The translations under genes and the position numbers were made by a program. The notes below the pieces were generated by a model that was given only the letters and a program-made list of their open reading frames with translations, did no database searches and was not told where the DNA came from. A stretch of 64,000 bases of DNA from Gluconacetobacter tumulisoli. GTDB lineage: Bacteria; Pseudomonadota; Alphaproteobacteria; Acetobacterales; Acetobacteraceae. Of this stretch, positions 8,450 through 17,949 are shown one piece after another (the first letter of the stretch is position 1; each line of letters starts with the position of its first letter). The DNA lies in contig NZ_JABEQM010000011.1 in NCBI RefSeq assembly GCF_014174155.1, forward strand, positions 1-64,000. The letters run 5' to 3'.

Positions 8450-9727
8450 TCAGGCCGGCCTGCGGCGTGTCGCCGCGCCCCGCGGGACGGATCCGTCCCG
8501 CATCAATCGGTCGATCAGGGTCCGGTAGCGCGCCATGCAATCCTCCATATCCAGCGTTCGCTCCGCCTCCTGCCGGACGGCGCGGCGCAGGCGGGAGGCC
8601 AGCGCGCGGTCTTCCAGCAGTTCCAGCACCCCGTCGGCAATGCGGTCGGGGTCCAGGAACGGCACCAGGCGCCCCGTCCGCCCGTCGGACAGGAATTCGC
8701 GCACCGGCGCCGTATCGCTGCCGACGATCGCGCAGCCCATGGCCATCGCCTCGCGCAGCGACCAGGACGCCACGAACGGATAGGTCAGGTAGACATGCGC
8801 GTCCGACCGGCGCAACAGGGCGCGGAACGTATCGTATTCCACCCTGCCAACGAAATGGACGCGGTCAAGGTCGATCCGCCCCGCCAGTTCGGCCAGCATC
8901 CTGTCGCGCCAGCTGCCCGAGGGCAGGCGCGCGCCGTAGCTGACGCCGTCGCCGCCGACCAGCACCACCCGCGCATCGGGCCTGGCCCGCAGGATCCCCG
9001 GCAGCGCGCGCATGAAGACATGGAAGCCGCGATAGGGTTCCAGGTCGCGGGCGATATAGGTCACCAGCCTGTCGCGCGGGGCAATGACCACGTCGCCGAT
9101 CCGCAGGCGACGCCGGAAGGCCGCCGGATCGGGCACGCACGCCGCCAGGTCCACGCCTTCGCGCACCACCGTGATCCGATCGCGCGCCCAGGCCGGATAG
9201 GTGTCCCATTGGAACAGGGTAGGGGTCTGCCCCCAACCGCCGCCGGTCAGCGCCTGCAAATTCACGGCGTTCTTGGCGCGAATCACCGGCCGGTACGATT
9301 CGGGCGACGGAAATTCCGGATCGAACCCGACATCCAGGCTGTCGGCGTGATAGAAGAATTCGAAATAGCCCAGGACGGGGACGCCGGGGAACACATCGCC
9401 CAGATCGAGCAATTCTCCCCAGCCGTGATGGCCGATGATGATGTCGGGCCGATAGCCCAGATCCCGCAGGGCGGTCGCCGCGCGGGCCACTGCCCCGGCC
9501 CGCAGCATCGCCAGTTCGAATTCCCGCGCTGCCGGATGGATGCCCTCGGCGGAACCGCGCGGCAGGCGATAGACCACCCGCCGGACGCCCGGAAGCTGGT
9601 TGTCGTTCGGTTCGCTGATGAAGACGATCTCGTTGTCGTCCTCGGCCCGCAAATGGCGCAGCAGATGCAGGAACTGCCCCGGGAAATTCTGATGGATAAC
9701 GAGGTACTTCAAGGAATTCCCCTGCAT
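8450..9727 (-). CDS. Glycosyltransferase family 4
   Basis: The protein has about 425 residues. The N-terminal Rossmann half begins LKYLVIHQNFPGQF, as in many GT4 enzymes acting on surface glycans. The C-terminal half holds the sugar-nucleotide region: RVHFVGRVEYDTFRALLRRSDAHVYLTYPF and SLREAMAMGCAIVGSDTAPVREF with the EX7E-type acidic pair. The start is uncertain: ATG at 9727 lacks a good ribosome site, while the TTG at 9712 has AGGGG at proper spacing. It follows the giant glycosyltransferase in the same operon and probably extends the same glycan. Confidence 0.85.
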   Translation of the reverse strand: MQGNSLKYLVIHQNFPGQFLHLLRHLRAEDDNEIVFISEPNDNQLPGVRRVVYRLPRGSAEGIHPAAREFELAMLRAGAVARAATALRDLGYRPDIIIGHHGWGELLDLGDVFPGVPVLGYFEFFYHADSLDVGFDPEFPSPESYRPVIRAKNAVNLQALTGGGWGQTPTLFQWDTYPAWARDRITVVREGVDLAACVPDPAAFRRRLRIGDVVIAPRDRLVTYIARDLEPYRGFHVFMRALPGILRARPDARVVLVGGDGVSYGARLPSGSWRDRMLAELAGRIDLDRVHFVGRVEYDTFRALLRRSDAHVYLTYPFVASWSLREAMAMGCAIVGSDTAPVREFLSDGRTGRLVPFLDPDRIADGVLELLEDRALASRLRRAVRQEAERTLDMEDCMARYRTLIDRLMRDGSVPRGAATRRRPA

Positions 9728-9842
9728 CGCGGACCGGCGCGCCCCCGCCGCGCCGCCCTCCCGACCCCCGGTGATCTTCATGGTCGGCAGGATGGTCCCA
9801 TGGCCGATTTGTCCATGGCCCATGCGGGCCAGGGATAGGAGA

Positions 9843-12800
9843 TCAGGATCGACGGGATGCCAGGCGCTTGCGCGCCTTCAGAAGATCCAGCCGCGATCCG
9901 GGTGCCTTGCGCCCGCGACCGGGACGGATGGGATCGATCGGGGGGGACGCATCCTTCGTTCTCCCCTTCACGGCGACCTTGGGACCGGACGCCTTGTCGT
10001 CCGGCATCGTCCCCGGCGACGCCTTCCCGGGCGATGTCTTCCCCCGTGCCGCCTTCGTCTCCGGCCGCGCCATTCGCCCGGCCCGGCGTCCGCGCCGGGG
10101 CGGGTCGTCCGTCGCCGGAGTGCCGTCAGACACGGCGTCGGGGGCCGGGTCCGACACTGCCGCCAGCAGTTCGGCCTCCAGCGCGTCGGGGATCTCGGCC
10201 TCCTCTACCGGTACGATCTCGACCCGGAACGCCTCCAGCGGGGCGAGGCTCTCGGCCTCGACCACCCGGCCCTCGCCCACCGGCCCGACGGACGTGCCGT
10301 CGGTGAAAGTCGCGGCGACGGTGCAGGCGAAGCGCCCCGCGGCGGCGCCCTTCAGGCGCACGCGCAGGCCCAGCACCGGCAGCGCCATGCCCCGGCTGCC
10401 GCAGAACTGTCCGCCGGACGCCCAGGGCGACAGCCAGCCCCGGCCCAGGACGGCCTGGTATTCGATATCCCCCGCCGTGACCTGGCTGGCAGGGGATATC
10501 GCAAATCCCTCGATCCAGGCCTGGCTGCCCGGCTTGCCCATCCATTCGCCCAATGACGCCGCGACATCGCCCCGGCGCTGGATATGGGCGGTGAGTTCGG
10601 CCCCCGGCGTCCCGTCGGCGGGCGCGCCGGCCGACGGGACGATTCCGGCCGGAACCGCCTGCGGCGCGGGTCCTGGCGCGACGGCGGCGGCGGACACCGG
10701 GACAGGCGCGCCCGGACGCACGGCGTCGGCCAGACGCACCACCTGCAATTTCGGCGCCCCCTGCACGGCCGCCGGATCCTGGTAGATGGTGATCAGCACC
10801 TGCGCCGGGCCGGCGGGGACGCGGACCAGCGCCGCGTTCCGCTCGCTCCCCAGCCATCCGTCGGCATCGAAGGTGACGATGCTGGCCGCCCCGCCGGCCG
10901 GGCCGGGCGGCGGGGAAATCCGCACCCCGGGCAGGCCGCCGGCGGTGGACGTCCCCTGCCCGGGGGCGTGGAAGATGCAATACAGACCCGAATCGAGAGT
11001 CATCAGATGCCCCGCGACCTTCAGGTCTGTCACCCGGCCCTGGCCGCCCCCCGGGCCGGCCAATACGGCGTCCGACATCAGACGCCGGCCCCGGCGGCCG
11101 GGCGGCGGCGCGGGAGCGCGGTCGGCGAAAACAGACGGTCCTGCACAGGAATCAAGGTCCAGATCTCCTCTTTGTCCCGACGGCATGCGCCGTCGCCGTC
11201 TCGGGCGTCCACAAGACAGGAAAATCGTATTCAATTCGTGAATCGGCAGGCCGGGCGGCACGATGATTCCCCGCCCGGTGCGCCGGATCCGATCGGCCAC
11301 CGCCCCGAAATCGTAGGCCACCACCCGCAGCCCGGCCCGCCACGCCAGCCCCAGGGTAAAGCACCAGGTTTCAGGCCAGACCGACGGCAGCAGCGCGATG
11401 TCCGCCTGCTGCGCGCACAGCAGGGACAGGGCTTCGGCCTCGTGATAGGCGCCGGTGACGAAGACCCGGCCCGTCTGCATCAGCGCGTCATCGTCCGGCG
11501 TGTGGCCGACGACGACGAATTCCAGGTCCAGCCGGCGTGTCGCCGCGTCGCGGGCGGCGGCCAGCAGGATGTCGTACCCCTTTTCCACCCCGATCGCGCC
11601 GATCACGGCGACACGCACCCGGCCGCCCCGCATCGGGCGCGGATCCGCTCCCGCCCCGGCCAGCCGGGCGAAAGCAGCCAGCGACAGGTCCGGCCGGTCG
11701 TCTTCCAGCGGCGTCACCCGGACGACCAGGCCGGGGAAATGCCGACGCATCCGCCGCCCCGAATCGTCCGACGGCACGATCACCGCGCGCGCGCCCGACA
11801 GCGCCGTCCGCGACCGCGCCAGCAGGGCGGGGATCGCGGCGCCGTCAGGGTCGTCCCGCCCGCCTTCCAGCAGGCTGCCCGTCCGCGCGACACAGGCCGC
11901 GCACCCTTCGGGGCCCGGTTCGCCGCAATAGCGTCCCGCCGGCCCCACCAGGGCGATACGGGGGCAGAACCACATATAATCATGGACATGCACATCGTAC
12001 GGCACCGCCAGTTCGGCGGCCAGCGCATCGGCATCGACACGATGGCCAAGACGATGATGCCATTCCACCGCCTCCACCCCCGACGCGCGCAGCACGGTCA
12101 GCAGCATCGCGCGTTCCGCCGGCAGCCGGAATCGCGGGGCGGGCCCATCGTCCCTGGCGCCCCCCGCATCGTCCCCTGTCCCGCCGTCCTCCAGCCGGCA
12201 GCCAGTTGCGTCGGGGCGCAGCACGATCGCGCGCATGCCCGACCGCCGCCAGGCCCGGGCGCGGGCCTGCACCACGCGTTCGACCCCGCCCCCCTGCGCG
12301 TGGGTGACCAGCAGCACCGCGCGAGTCCATCGCGCCCCGGCCCGCCGCCAGCAGACCAGGTCCAGCCGCCGCCGTGCCGCGAACAGAGGATCGGCGGCGA
12401 TATGCGCCGCGACCAGGGCGTCATAGCCGGGATGAAGCCGGTTCACGATCGCCAGGTTCCGCCGCAACAATCGCGAGCGCGCCGCCCCGAACGACGCCGA
12501 CCCCACATGGCCGACAAAGGCCCCGGGCGCGGCGACGTGACGCCATCCCAGGGCCGCCGCACGCCGACAGAATTCGTTTTCCTCGCCATAGCCCTGCGCG
12601 AACAGGTCGGCCCGGAACAGGCCCGCCCGCGCCAGGCAATCGTGACGGATGAACAGGCAGAAGCCATGGCCCGTGGGCACCGTCACCGCCTGCCCGCCAT
12701 TGGCGGCCCGCGCCGCCGCCATCAGATGGCGCACCCGCGCCAGATCGGGCACCGGGGCAGGCTGGTCCGGCCGGTCCGGGCCAGGCCATGAAAAGATCGT

Positions 12801-14195
12801 GGCGTCGTTCGACAGCGGCGTGACCGTCCCGATATCCGGCGCCCCGTAGGCGACCGCCACCAGTTCCGCGAGCCATCCGCCCGCCACCAGCGTGTCGCTG
12901 TTCAGCAGCACGACGTCATGGCCGGCCGCCGCGCGCATCCCGTCATTGGCCGAAACCGGAAACCCCATGGTGCGCGCATGCCGGATCAGGCGGATCGTCC
13001 CCGCCGCCGCCAGCCGGTCAAGGTCCGCCGCCAGCGCACCGTCCGGCGTCGCGTCGTCGACCACCCAGACCGGCACATCCGGCCCCGCACTGTCGCGGAC
13101 CGACGCCAGGCAGGCCAGCGTTGCCGCGCGATCGCCATGGACCGGCACGACGATGGCGACCGGCACGCGCCGGCCCGGCACAAGCGGACCCGTGTCGGGC
13201 GATATCGCCGCGGGCGGCGCCGCGGGACAGGCCGGATCGACCGGGCTGCCGGTCAGGTCGCCCCCGTCCGGCCCGACGACCCGGACCGGACCGGCCGGCA
13301 GGCACGTCCCCGCAACCGAGAAGCGGCGCGGCCGCGCCAGCGGCACGGTGCTGTCGACATCGACAGCGCGATCCGACGCATCGACCCGCAGTACCACCCG
13401 TCCATCGGCGGGCGAGAGAATGCGCAGGCGGGCTACGTGGTCGGGGTCTGCCGGATGCCAGGCCCAGCCCGCCAACCCGTCGCCATCGGGTTCCACCACG
13501 CCTTCGACCCGCAGCAGGGCGGCCGGGTCCAGCGGACTGCCCAGCAGCGGCGCCCCCGCCACCGTCACGTCGATCCGCGCGGCCTCCCGCCAGGTGCCGG
13601 ACAGGACCAGAACGCCATCGCGCGCATGCCACTGCCCGCCCGCCTGCCTGCCGTCGTACGCGACATCCGGGCACGTTCCCGCCGCCAGCCCGCGCATACG
13701 CAGGCGGCCTGCCGCCGACAGGCCGCACCAGCCCGGCCGCCCCCCCAGAATGGCCAACCGGTCGAACAGGGCGTCCATGTCGTCCGGCGGCGCGTGACGG
13801 GACAAGACGCGCTGCGCCGTCGAAACGGCCTGCGGCGCGTCGCCCGCCGCCAGCAGCGCGCCGGACAGTGCCAGCCAGCCCTCGCGAACCTCGAACCGGC
13901 GTGTCAGCACGCGCAGCAGCCGGACCGCGCCCGCCGGGTCGCCTGCCCGCAGCCGCGCCATCGCCAGCGGGAACATGACGTTCGGGCTGTCCGGGGCCAG
14001 GCGGTGCGCGCGTTCGTACCAGCGCAGCGCCCCATCCACGTCGTCCGCCGCCTCCAGCCGTCGGGCCTGCCGGAAGGCAGCCTGGGCCCGCGCATCAGCC
14101 CAGGCCTGCCACGCCGCCCGATCGGCCGCCGTCACCCCGTGCGCCCTGCCTGGGGGACACCCGATCATGCGGACCGATGCGCTGCTGCCATCCAT
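9843..14195 (-). CDS. Giant TPR-GT2-GT4 glycosyltransferase fused to an unknown C-terminal protein
   Basis: A single frame of 1450 codons starts six bases after the Sel1 gene's stop. Residues 1-160 contain TPR-like helices (YERAHRLAPDSPN). Residues 180-330 form a beta-rich module (GLAGWAWHPADPDH). Residues 340-600 are GT2 (VAIVVPVHGDRAAT, VVDDATPDG, LLNSDTLVAGGW). Residues 625-990 are GT4 (VLLVTHAQGGGVERVV, GAIGVEKGYDILL, LPSVWPETWCFTLGLAW). From residue about 1040 (MSDAVLAGPGG) a separate unknown protein follows: a beta-rich domain with IEGFAISPASQVT and GSRGMALPVLGLRVRL, then a long Lys/Arg/Pro/Ser tail. The Arg-rich linker (about residues 992-1039) looks like read-through, and all three frames are open around 11100-11230, so a frameshift or real fusion joins what were probably two genes. 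Cytoplasmic polysaccharide or protein glycosylation is likely; the acceptor is unknown. Confidence 0.7.
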   Translation of the reverse strand: MDGSSASVRMIGCPPGRAHGVTAADRAAWQAWADARAQAAFRQARRLEAADDVDGALRWYERAHRLAPDSPNVMFPLAMARLRAGDPAGAVRLLRVLTRRFEVREGWLALSGALLAAGDAPQAVSTAQRVLSRHAPPDDMDALFDRLAILGGRPGWCGLSAAGRLRMRGLAAGTCPDVAYDGRQAGGQWHARDGVLVLSGTWREAARIDVTVAGAPLLGSPLDPAALLRVEGVVEPDGDGLAGWAWHPADPDHVARLRILSPADGRVVLRVDASDRAVDVDSTVPLARPRRFSVAGTCLPAGPVRVVGPDGGDLTGSPVDPACPAAPPAAISPDTGPLVPGRRVPVAIVVPVHGDRAATLACLASVRDSAGPDVPVWVVDDATPDGALAADLDRLAAAGTIRLIRHARTMGFPVSANDGMRAAAGHDVVLLNSDTLVAGGWLAELVAVAYGAPDIGTVTPLSNDATIFSWPGPDRPDQPAPVPDLARVRHLMAAARAANGGQAVTVPTGHGFCLFIRHDCLARAGLFRADLFAQGYGEENEFCRRAAALGWRHVAAPGAFVGHVGSASFGAARSRLLRRNLAIVNRLHPGYDALVAAHIAADPLFAARRRLDLVCWRRAGARWTRAVLLVTHAQGGGVERVVQARARAWRRSGMRAIVLRPDATGCRLEDGGTGDDAGGARDDGPAPRFRLPAERAMLLTVLRASGVEAVEWHHRLGHRVDADALAAELAVPYDVHVHDYMWFCPRIALVGPAGRYCGEPGPEGCAACVARTGSLLEGGRDDPDGAAIPALLARSRTALSGARAVIVPSDDSGRRMRRHFPGLVVRVTPLEDDRPDLSLAAFARLAGAGADPRPMRGGRVRVAVIGAIGVEKGYDILLAAARDAATRRLDLEFVVVGHTPDDDALMQTGRVFVTGAYHEAEALSLLCAQQADIALLPSVWPETWCFTLGLAWRAGLRVVAYDFGAVADRIRRTGRGIIVPPGLPIHELNTIFLSCGRPRRRRRMPSGQRGDLDLDSCAGPSVFADRAPAPPPGRRGRRLMSDAVLAGPGGGQGRVTDLKVAGHLMTLDSGLYCIFHAPGQGTSTAGGLPGVRISPPPGPAGGAASIVTFDADGWLGSERNAALVRVPAGPAQVLITIYQDPAAVQGAPKLQVVRLADAVRPGAPVPVSAAAVAPGPAPQAVPAGIVPSAGAPADGTPGAELTAHIQRRGDVAASLGEWMGKPGSQAWIEGFAISPASQVTAGDIEYQAVLGRGWLSPWASGGQFCGSRGMALPVLGLRVRLKGAAAGRFACTVAATFTDGTSVGPVGEGRVVEAESLAPLEAFRVEIVPVEEAEIPDALEAELLAAVSDPAPDAVSDGTPATDDPPRRGRRAGRMARPETKAARGKTSPGKASPGTMPDDKASGPKVAVKGRTKDASPPIDPIRPGRGRKAPGSRLDLLKARKRLASRRS
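11079..11241 (-). other. Putative gene junction inside the giant glycosyltransferase
   Basis: Codon composition changes abruptly after the GT4 segment ending LPIHELNTIFLS, with rare AGA, CGA and GGA codons in the used frame. An AAGAGGAG ribosome-site-like sequence lies near 11161-11169. One alternative frame ends with TGA overlapping the ATG at 11078 (TGATG), the coupling signal seen at several other gene junctions in this window. Another frame ends TTGA just after the AGGAG. The pattern suggests that two genes once met here. Confidence 0.5.
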
Positions 14196-14198
14196 GCG

Positions 14199-16007
14199 TC
14201 AGGCCGGCCCGGCGGCGGACCGGTCCACCACGTCGTCGCCGGACGGGGCCGTATCGTCGCCCGTCCCCGCCGCGGGGCCCATCCGCGCCAGTTCCACCGC
14301 CGCGTCGGACACACCCTGGGCACGCGCCCGTTCCAGCCACAGCCGCGCCTGCCCCCCATCCGTCGTACCGGCCAGCCCCCGCAGCAGATAGCGCCCCAGC
14401 ATCAATTGCCCCAGCGCGTTGCCGCGTTCCGCCGCCATGCGGAACCAGCGTTCGGCCTCCACCCGGTCCGGGGGAATGTCGTGCCCGCCGCCATACAGCG
14501 CGCCGAGCGAGAACATGGCGTCCACCTGCCCCTGTGCCGCCGCCTGGCGATAGAGCGCCGCCGCCCCGGCATGGTCGCGTGCGCCGCCCCGGCCGGCCAG
14601 CAGCAATTGCGCCAGCGCCACCTGGGCGTCGGCCATGCCGGCGGTGGCGGCCCGGGCGATCCAGGTCCGCCCCGCAACCGGGTCGGGCGCGCAGCCTCGT
14701 CCGTCCAGCAGCATCCGTCCGTACCAGTATTGCGCGTTGACGACACCGTCCGTCGCCTTCAGCATCCAGGCCACCGCCGCGCGCTCGTCGCGCTCCATGC
14801 CCAGCCCCTCGGCCAGGCAGACGCCGAAATTATAGGCTGCGAGCGGGTCGCCGCCCTCCGCCGCCCGGGCGAAATATCGCCCCAGATCCCGACGGTCATC
14901 GTCCGACACCGTACCCGCCAGCAGCAGGTTGCCCAGGTCGGCCCCGGCGCGCACGTCGCCCAGGGCCGCCGCCTGCCGGAACCAGCGCGCGGCTTCGGTC
15001 ACGTCGCGGGGCAGTCCCGCCCCGGTCAGGTACAGCAGCCCCACCGCCCGGCACGCTGCCCCATGCCCGCCCTGCGCCGCGCGGCGGTACCAGGTCGCGG
15101 CCTCCAGGAAATTCGGCGGCAAATCGCCGCCGCGGGCATAGACATCGCCCAGCAGGGCCGCGGCCTCGCGGTCGCCGGCCAGCGCTGCCTTGCGCAGCCA
15201 GGTCTCGCCGCGCACGGGATCGCGTTCGCCGCCGCGCCCGTCCAGCAACGCCAGGCCATAGCGGGCCTGGGCGGCCCGGACCCCGCGTTCCGCCGCCTGG
15301 GCATACAGGCGCGTGGCGGCGACCGGATCGCGGGGGATGCCGGTCCCCTGCTCGGTCATCGCGGCCAGCAGGTGCAGCGCCGACCCCAGGCCGGCATCGG
15401 CGGCGTGGCGCAGGGCGTCGGCGGCCCGCGCCCGCCCCGCGTCGTCAGTCGCGGCGCGCAGCCACGCCAGCCCCAGCCCCAGATGCCCCTGCGCGCAACC
15501 CGCCGCCGCCGCCCGGGCAAACCACGCCTCGGCCGCCGGTTCGTCCCGCAATCCGTCGGGACCGTTGGCCAGGATATAGCCATACAGGGCCTGGGCATCG
15601 GGCGACCCGGCCTCGGCCGCCAGGCGGGCCCAGTGCGCGGCCGCCGCGGGGTCGGAGACGATGTCCGCCGGCGTCTCGGCCGACAGGCGCAGGCCCTGTG
15701 TCGCGTCGGCCTCCTTCGGCAGGCCGAACAGATGCAGGGTGCCCAGCACCAGCCGCGCCTCCACCCATCCGGCTTCGGCCGCACGACGCATCCAGCGCGC
15801 GCCCTCGACCAGGCTGGGCGGCACGCCGGTCCCGTCCAGATAGGCGCGGCCGACACGGAACTGCGCCTCGGGCATGCCGGCCTCGGCCAGGACGCTCAGA
15901 TGGCCGAACCCCTCGACCGCCTCGCCTTCCGCCAGCAACGCCAGCGCATGGGCCAGCCGCGCCCGATGCGAAAACCGCGCCCCGACCCGGGACAGAACAC
16001 GCCTCAT
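14199..16007 (-). CDS. Sel1-repeat (SLR) protein
   Basis: The ATG at 16007 gives about 602 residues, almost entirely Sel1-like helical repeats of about 36 residues (for example AQFRVGRAYLDGTGVPPSLVEGARWMRRAAEAGW and AQARYGLALLDGRGGERDPVRGETWLRKAALAG, each quoted only as illustration of the A..LG.aY..G.Gv pattern). Such solenoids scaffold protein complexes. No signal peptide is evident from this start; a longer in-frame extension runs into the repeat element and is unlikely to be coding. It lies between the type I secretion genes and the glycosyltransferases and may hold the glycosylation machinery or the cargo together (inference). Confidence 0.8.
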   Translation of the reverse strand: MRRVLSRVGARFSHRARLAHALALLAEGEAVEGFGHLSVLAEAGMPEAQFRVGRAYLDGTGVPPSLVEGARWMRRAAEAGWVEARLVLGTLHLFGLPKEADATQGLRLSAETPADIVSDPAAAAHWARLAAEAGSPDAQALYGYILANGPDGLRDEPAAEAWFARAAAAGCAQGHLGLGLAWLRAATDDAGRARAADALRHAADAGLGSALHLLAAMTEQGTGIPRDPVAATRLYAQAAERGVRAAQARYGLALLDGRGGERDPVRGETWLRKAALAGDREAAALLGDVYARGGDLPPNFLEAATWYRRAAQGGHGAACRAVGLLYLTGAGLPRDVTEAARWFRQAAALGDVRAGADLGNLLLAGTVSDDDRRDLGRYFARAAEGGDPLAAYNFGVCLAEGLGMERDERAAVAWMLKATDGVVNAQYWYGRMLLDGRGCAPDPVAGRTWIARAATAGMADAQVALAQLLLAGRGGARDHAGAAALYRQAAAQGQVDAMFSLGALYGGGHDIPPDRVEAERWFRMAAERGNALGQLMLGRYLLRGLAGTTDGGQARLWLERARAQGVSDAAVELARMGPAAGTGDDTAPSGDDVVDRSAAGPA

Positions 16008-16020
16008 GCGCCGATGGCCA

Positions 16021-16300
16021 CCAGGGCTCTGCCCTGAAACCCGCCAAAGGGCATTGCCATTTGGAAACCCGGTCGTCTGGGCGATCCCGGGCATCCCAAA
16101 GGCTGGGCGAACATCCGGTCTGGTGCGCGAGAAGGCCGCGCAACGGCATGCCCGACGTGCCTGTCCGAGCATCGGAGCGGAGCAACCTTGCCGGCCGTGA
16201 GCACCGAAGCACAGGGCAGGCACGTCGGATCGAAGGCCGTTTTTAAACGGACTTCACAGGCCCTCCCCTGACGTTCCTCAAAGGCCAGGACCCTTTGGAA
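16021..16300. repeat. Dispersed palindromic element, copy 1 (right arm missing) and flanking spacer
   Basis: The core at about 16126-16230 is nearly identical to the core of copy 2 (16354-16461), sharing CTGTCCGAGCATCG, CTTGCCGGCCGTGAGCACC and GGCAGGCACGTCGGATCG. The left arm (16098-16125) is a diverged version of copy 2's left arm, but no complementary right arm follows. Flanking text (CCGCCAAAGG, TTTGGAAACC) recurs at 51820-51852. The stretch between the HlyD and Sel1 genes holds only these repeats. Confidence 0.75.
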
Positions 16301-16325
16301 ACCCGCAGATGAGATCCGGGGACGC

Positions 16326-16489
16326 AAAGGTTGGGCTGACATGCGTTCTGTTGCGCGAGAGGGCCGCGCAGCGGCACGCCCGGCGTGCCTGTCCGAGCAT
16401 CGAAGCGGAGCGGCCTTGCCGGCCGTGAGCACCGAAGCACAGGGCAGGCACGTCGGATCGCCAACAGAACGCATGTCAGCCCAACCTTT
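16326..16489. repeat. Dispersed palindromic element, copy 2, with perfect 28-bp inverted arms
   Basis: Arms 16326-16353 and 16462-16489 are perfect 28-bp inverted repeats enclosing a 108-bp core with its own hairpins (GGCC-ttgcc-GGCC; CGTGCCTG pairing with CAGGCACG). The right arm touches the HlyD stop codon at 16489. As RNA it would form one long stem capped by a structured core; a terminator, attenuator or mRNA stabiliser between hlyD and the Sel1 gene is plausible. Confidence 0.85.
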
Positions 16490-17949
16490 CAGGGTTCGCG
16501 CATGCCGTTGGTCAGGGCCGGCACGATGCGGTTCAGCAGGTACTGCATCATCGTCCGCCGTCCGACATGGATGTCGGCCTCGACCGGCATGCCGGGCTGG
16601 GGATGGAAAAAGGACGGCACGTCGTGCAACGTGTAGCGATCGATCCGCACCCGCACGCGATAGAAGGCGTCCATCCCGCCCGCCGTCGCATGCACCCCCT
16701 GCGCCCCTGCCCCGGGGCTGGTCTGCGTGCCGTCGCCCGGTGCGAAGGAATCGGCGCTGATGACGCGCACCGTGCCCTCGGCCCCGCCATATTGGGTGTA
16801 GGGGAAGGTCGCGAATTTCAGCAGCACATGGTCCCCGGGCCGGATGAAGCCGACGTCGGACCCACGCACCGCCGTATCGACCTCCAGCCCGCTGTCGACC
16901 GGCACCAGCGTCATCAACTGGTTGCCCGACTGCATCACCGACCCCACCGACAGGCCGGCGATGCTCAGCACCACCGCGTCGCGGTCGGCGCGCATGACGA
17001 CCAGGCTGCGCCGCAGGCGCGCCTTGCGGTAATCGTCCTGCGCGTCGGCCAGGCGATGCTGGGCGGTACTGAGGTCCTGGTAGATCGTGGCCTTCCAGTT
17101 CTGGATGAAGCCGTCGCGTTCGGCCGTCGTGGCCTCCAGCCGGGCACGGGCGCTGCTGGCGGCCTGCTGCGCGGCGATCTGGGCGCGTTCGACCTCCATC
17201 AGGTCATTCTGCGCCGACAGGGTGGACAGGCGGCTGCCGACCTGGTCGTGTTGCAGGCGCAGGCGCATCGCATGGACGTCGGACGCCACCCGCGCGCGGG
17301 CCGCATACATCGCGGCGTCCGCCAGGTTGCCCTGCATGTCGGCGCGTGCCCCGGCCATCTGCTTGTCGTAATTCTCGACCTTGGCGGTGAATTCGGCACG
17401 GCGCCGCAGGAACGCCGCCGCCTCCTGGACCGAGGCGGGGATCGTGGCATCGGGGATATAGTCGCGGCCGTCGGCCTCGGCCGTCAGGCGATCGACCTGC
17501 GCGCCGTAGGCCAGCACCTGGACGCGCATGTTTTCCACGTCCGCGTCGGTGACGGTGGGGTCCAGATGGGCCAGAACCTGGCCCTTGCGGACGAAATCGC
17601 CGTCATGCACGTCGATCGAGCGGATGATCGAGGTTTCCAGCGGCTGGACCACCAGGGTGGCATCGGTCGACGCCAGGCGTCCCTCCGACGTCACGACCTG
17701 GTCCAGCGGGAAGACCGACATCACCACCAGGCTTGCGATCATCAGCCCCGAAATCAGCCAGGTGATGTACTGGGCGGACGCCGTCGGCGGCAGGTTGATC
17801 AGGGCCGCGCTGGGCGAATTGAATTCCAGCAGGGCGGCCGGCATGTCGGCCTTCGCGGCCGGATCGTCCGCCGCGGGCAGCACATAGCCCTCGATCGCGC
17901 CCCGGGACGGGCCGTCATCGTCGGCCGGAACCATCTTGCCGTCGGTCAT
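16489..17949 (-). CDS. Type I secretion periplasmic adaptor, HlyD family
   Basis: The 486-residue membrane-fusion protein links the inner-membrane ABC exporter to an outer-membrane TolC-like channel. One transmembrane helix (YITWLISGLMIASLVVMSVF, about residues 65-85) is followed by the lipoyl half-motif VVQPLETSIIRSIDVHDGDFVRKGQVLAHLDPT. A long coiled-coil hairpin comes next, then the HlyD C-terminal segment (VDTAVRGSDVGFIRPGDHVLLKFATFPYTQYG). Its ATG overlaps the stop of the ABC gene (ATGA), so the two are co-translated. No TolC homologue or secreted substrate is visible here. Confidence 0.9.
   Translation of the reverse strand: MTDGKMVPADDDGPSRGAIEGYVLPAADDPAAKADMPAALLEFNSPSAALINLPPTASAQYITWLISGLMIASLVVMSVFPLDQVVTSEGRLASTDATLVVQPLETSIIRSIDVHDGDFVRKGQVLAHLDPTVTDADVENMRVQVLAYGAQVDRLTAEADGRDYIPDATIPASVQEAAAFLRRRAEFTAKVENYDKQMAGARADMQGNLADAAMYAARARVASDVHAMRLRLQHDQVGSRLSTLSAQNDLMEVERAQIAAQQAASSARARLEATTAERDGFIQNWKATIYQDLSTAQHRLADAQDDYRKARLRRSLVVMRADRDAVVLSIAGLSVGSVMQSGNQLMTLVPVDSGLEVDTAVRGSDVGFIRPGDHVLLKFATFPYTQYGGAEGTVRVISADSFAPGDGTQTSPGAGAQGVHATAGGMDAFYRVRVRIDRYTLHDVPSFFHPQPGMPVEADIHVGRRTMMQYLLNRIVPALTNGMREP

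Noticed and set aside
12918-16037. Long plus-strand frame opposite the giant glycosyltransferase and Sel1 genes
   Set aside because: No ribosome site or family features; the minus-strand proteins are recognisable.
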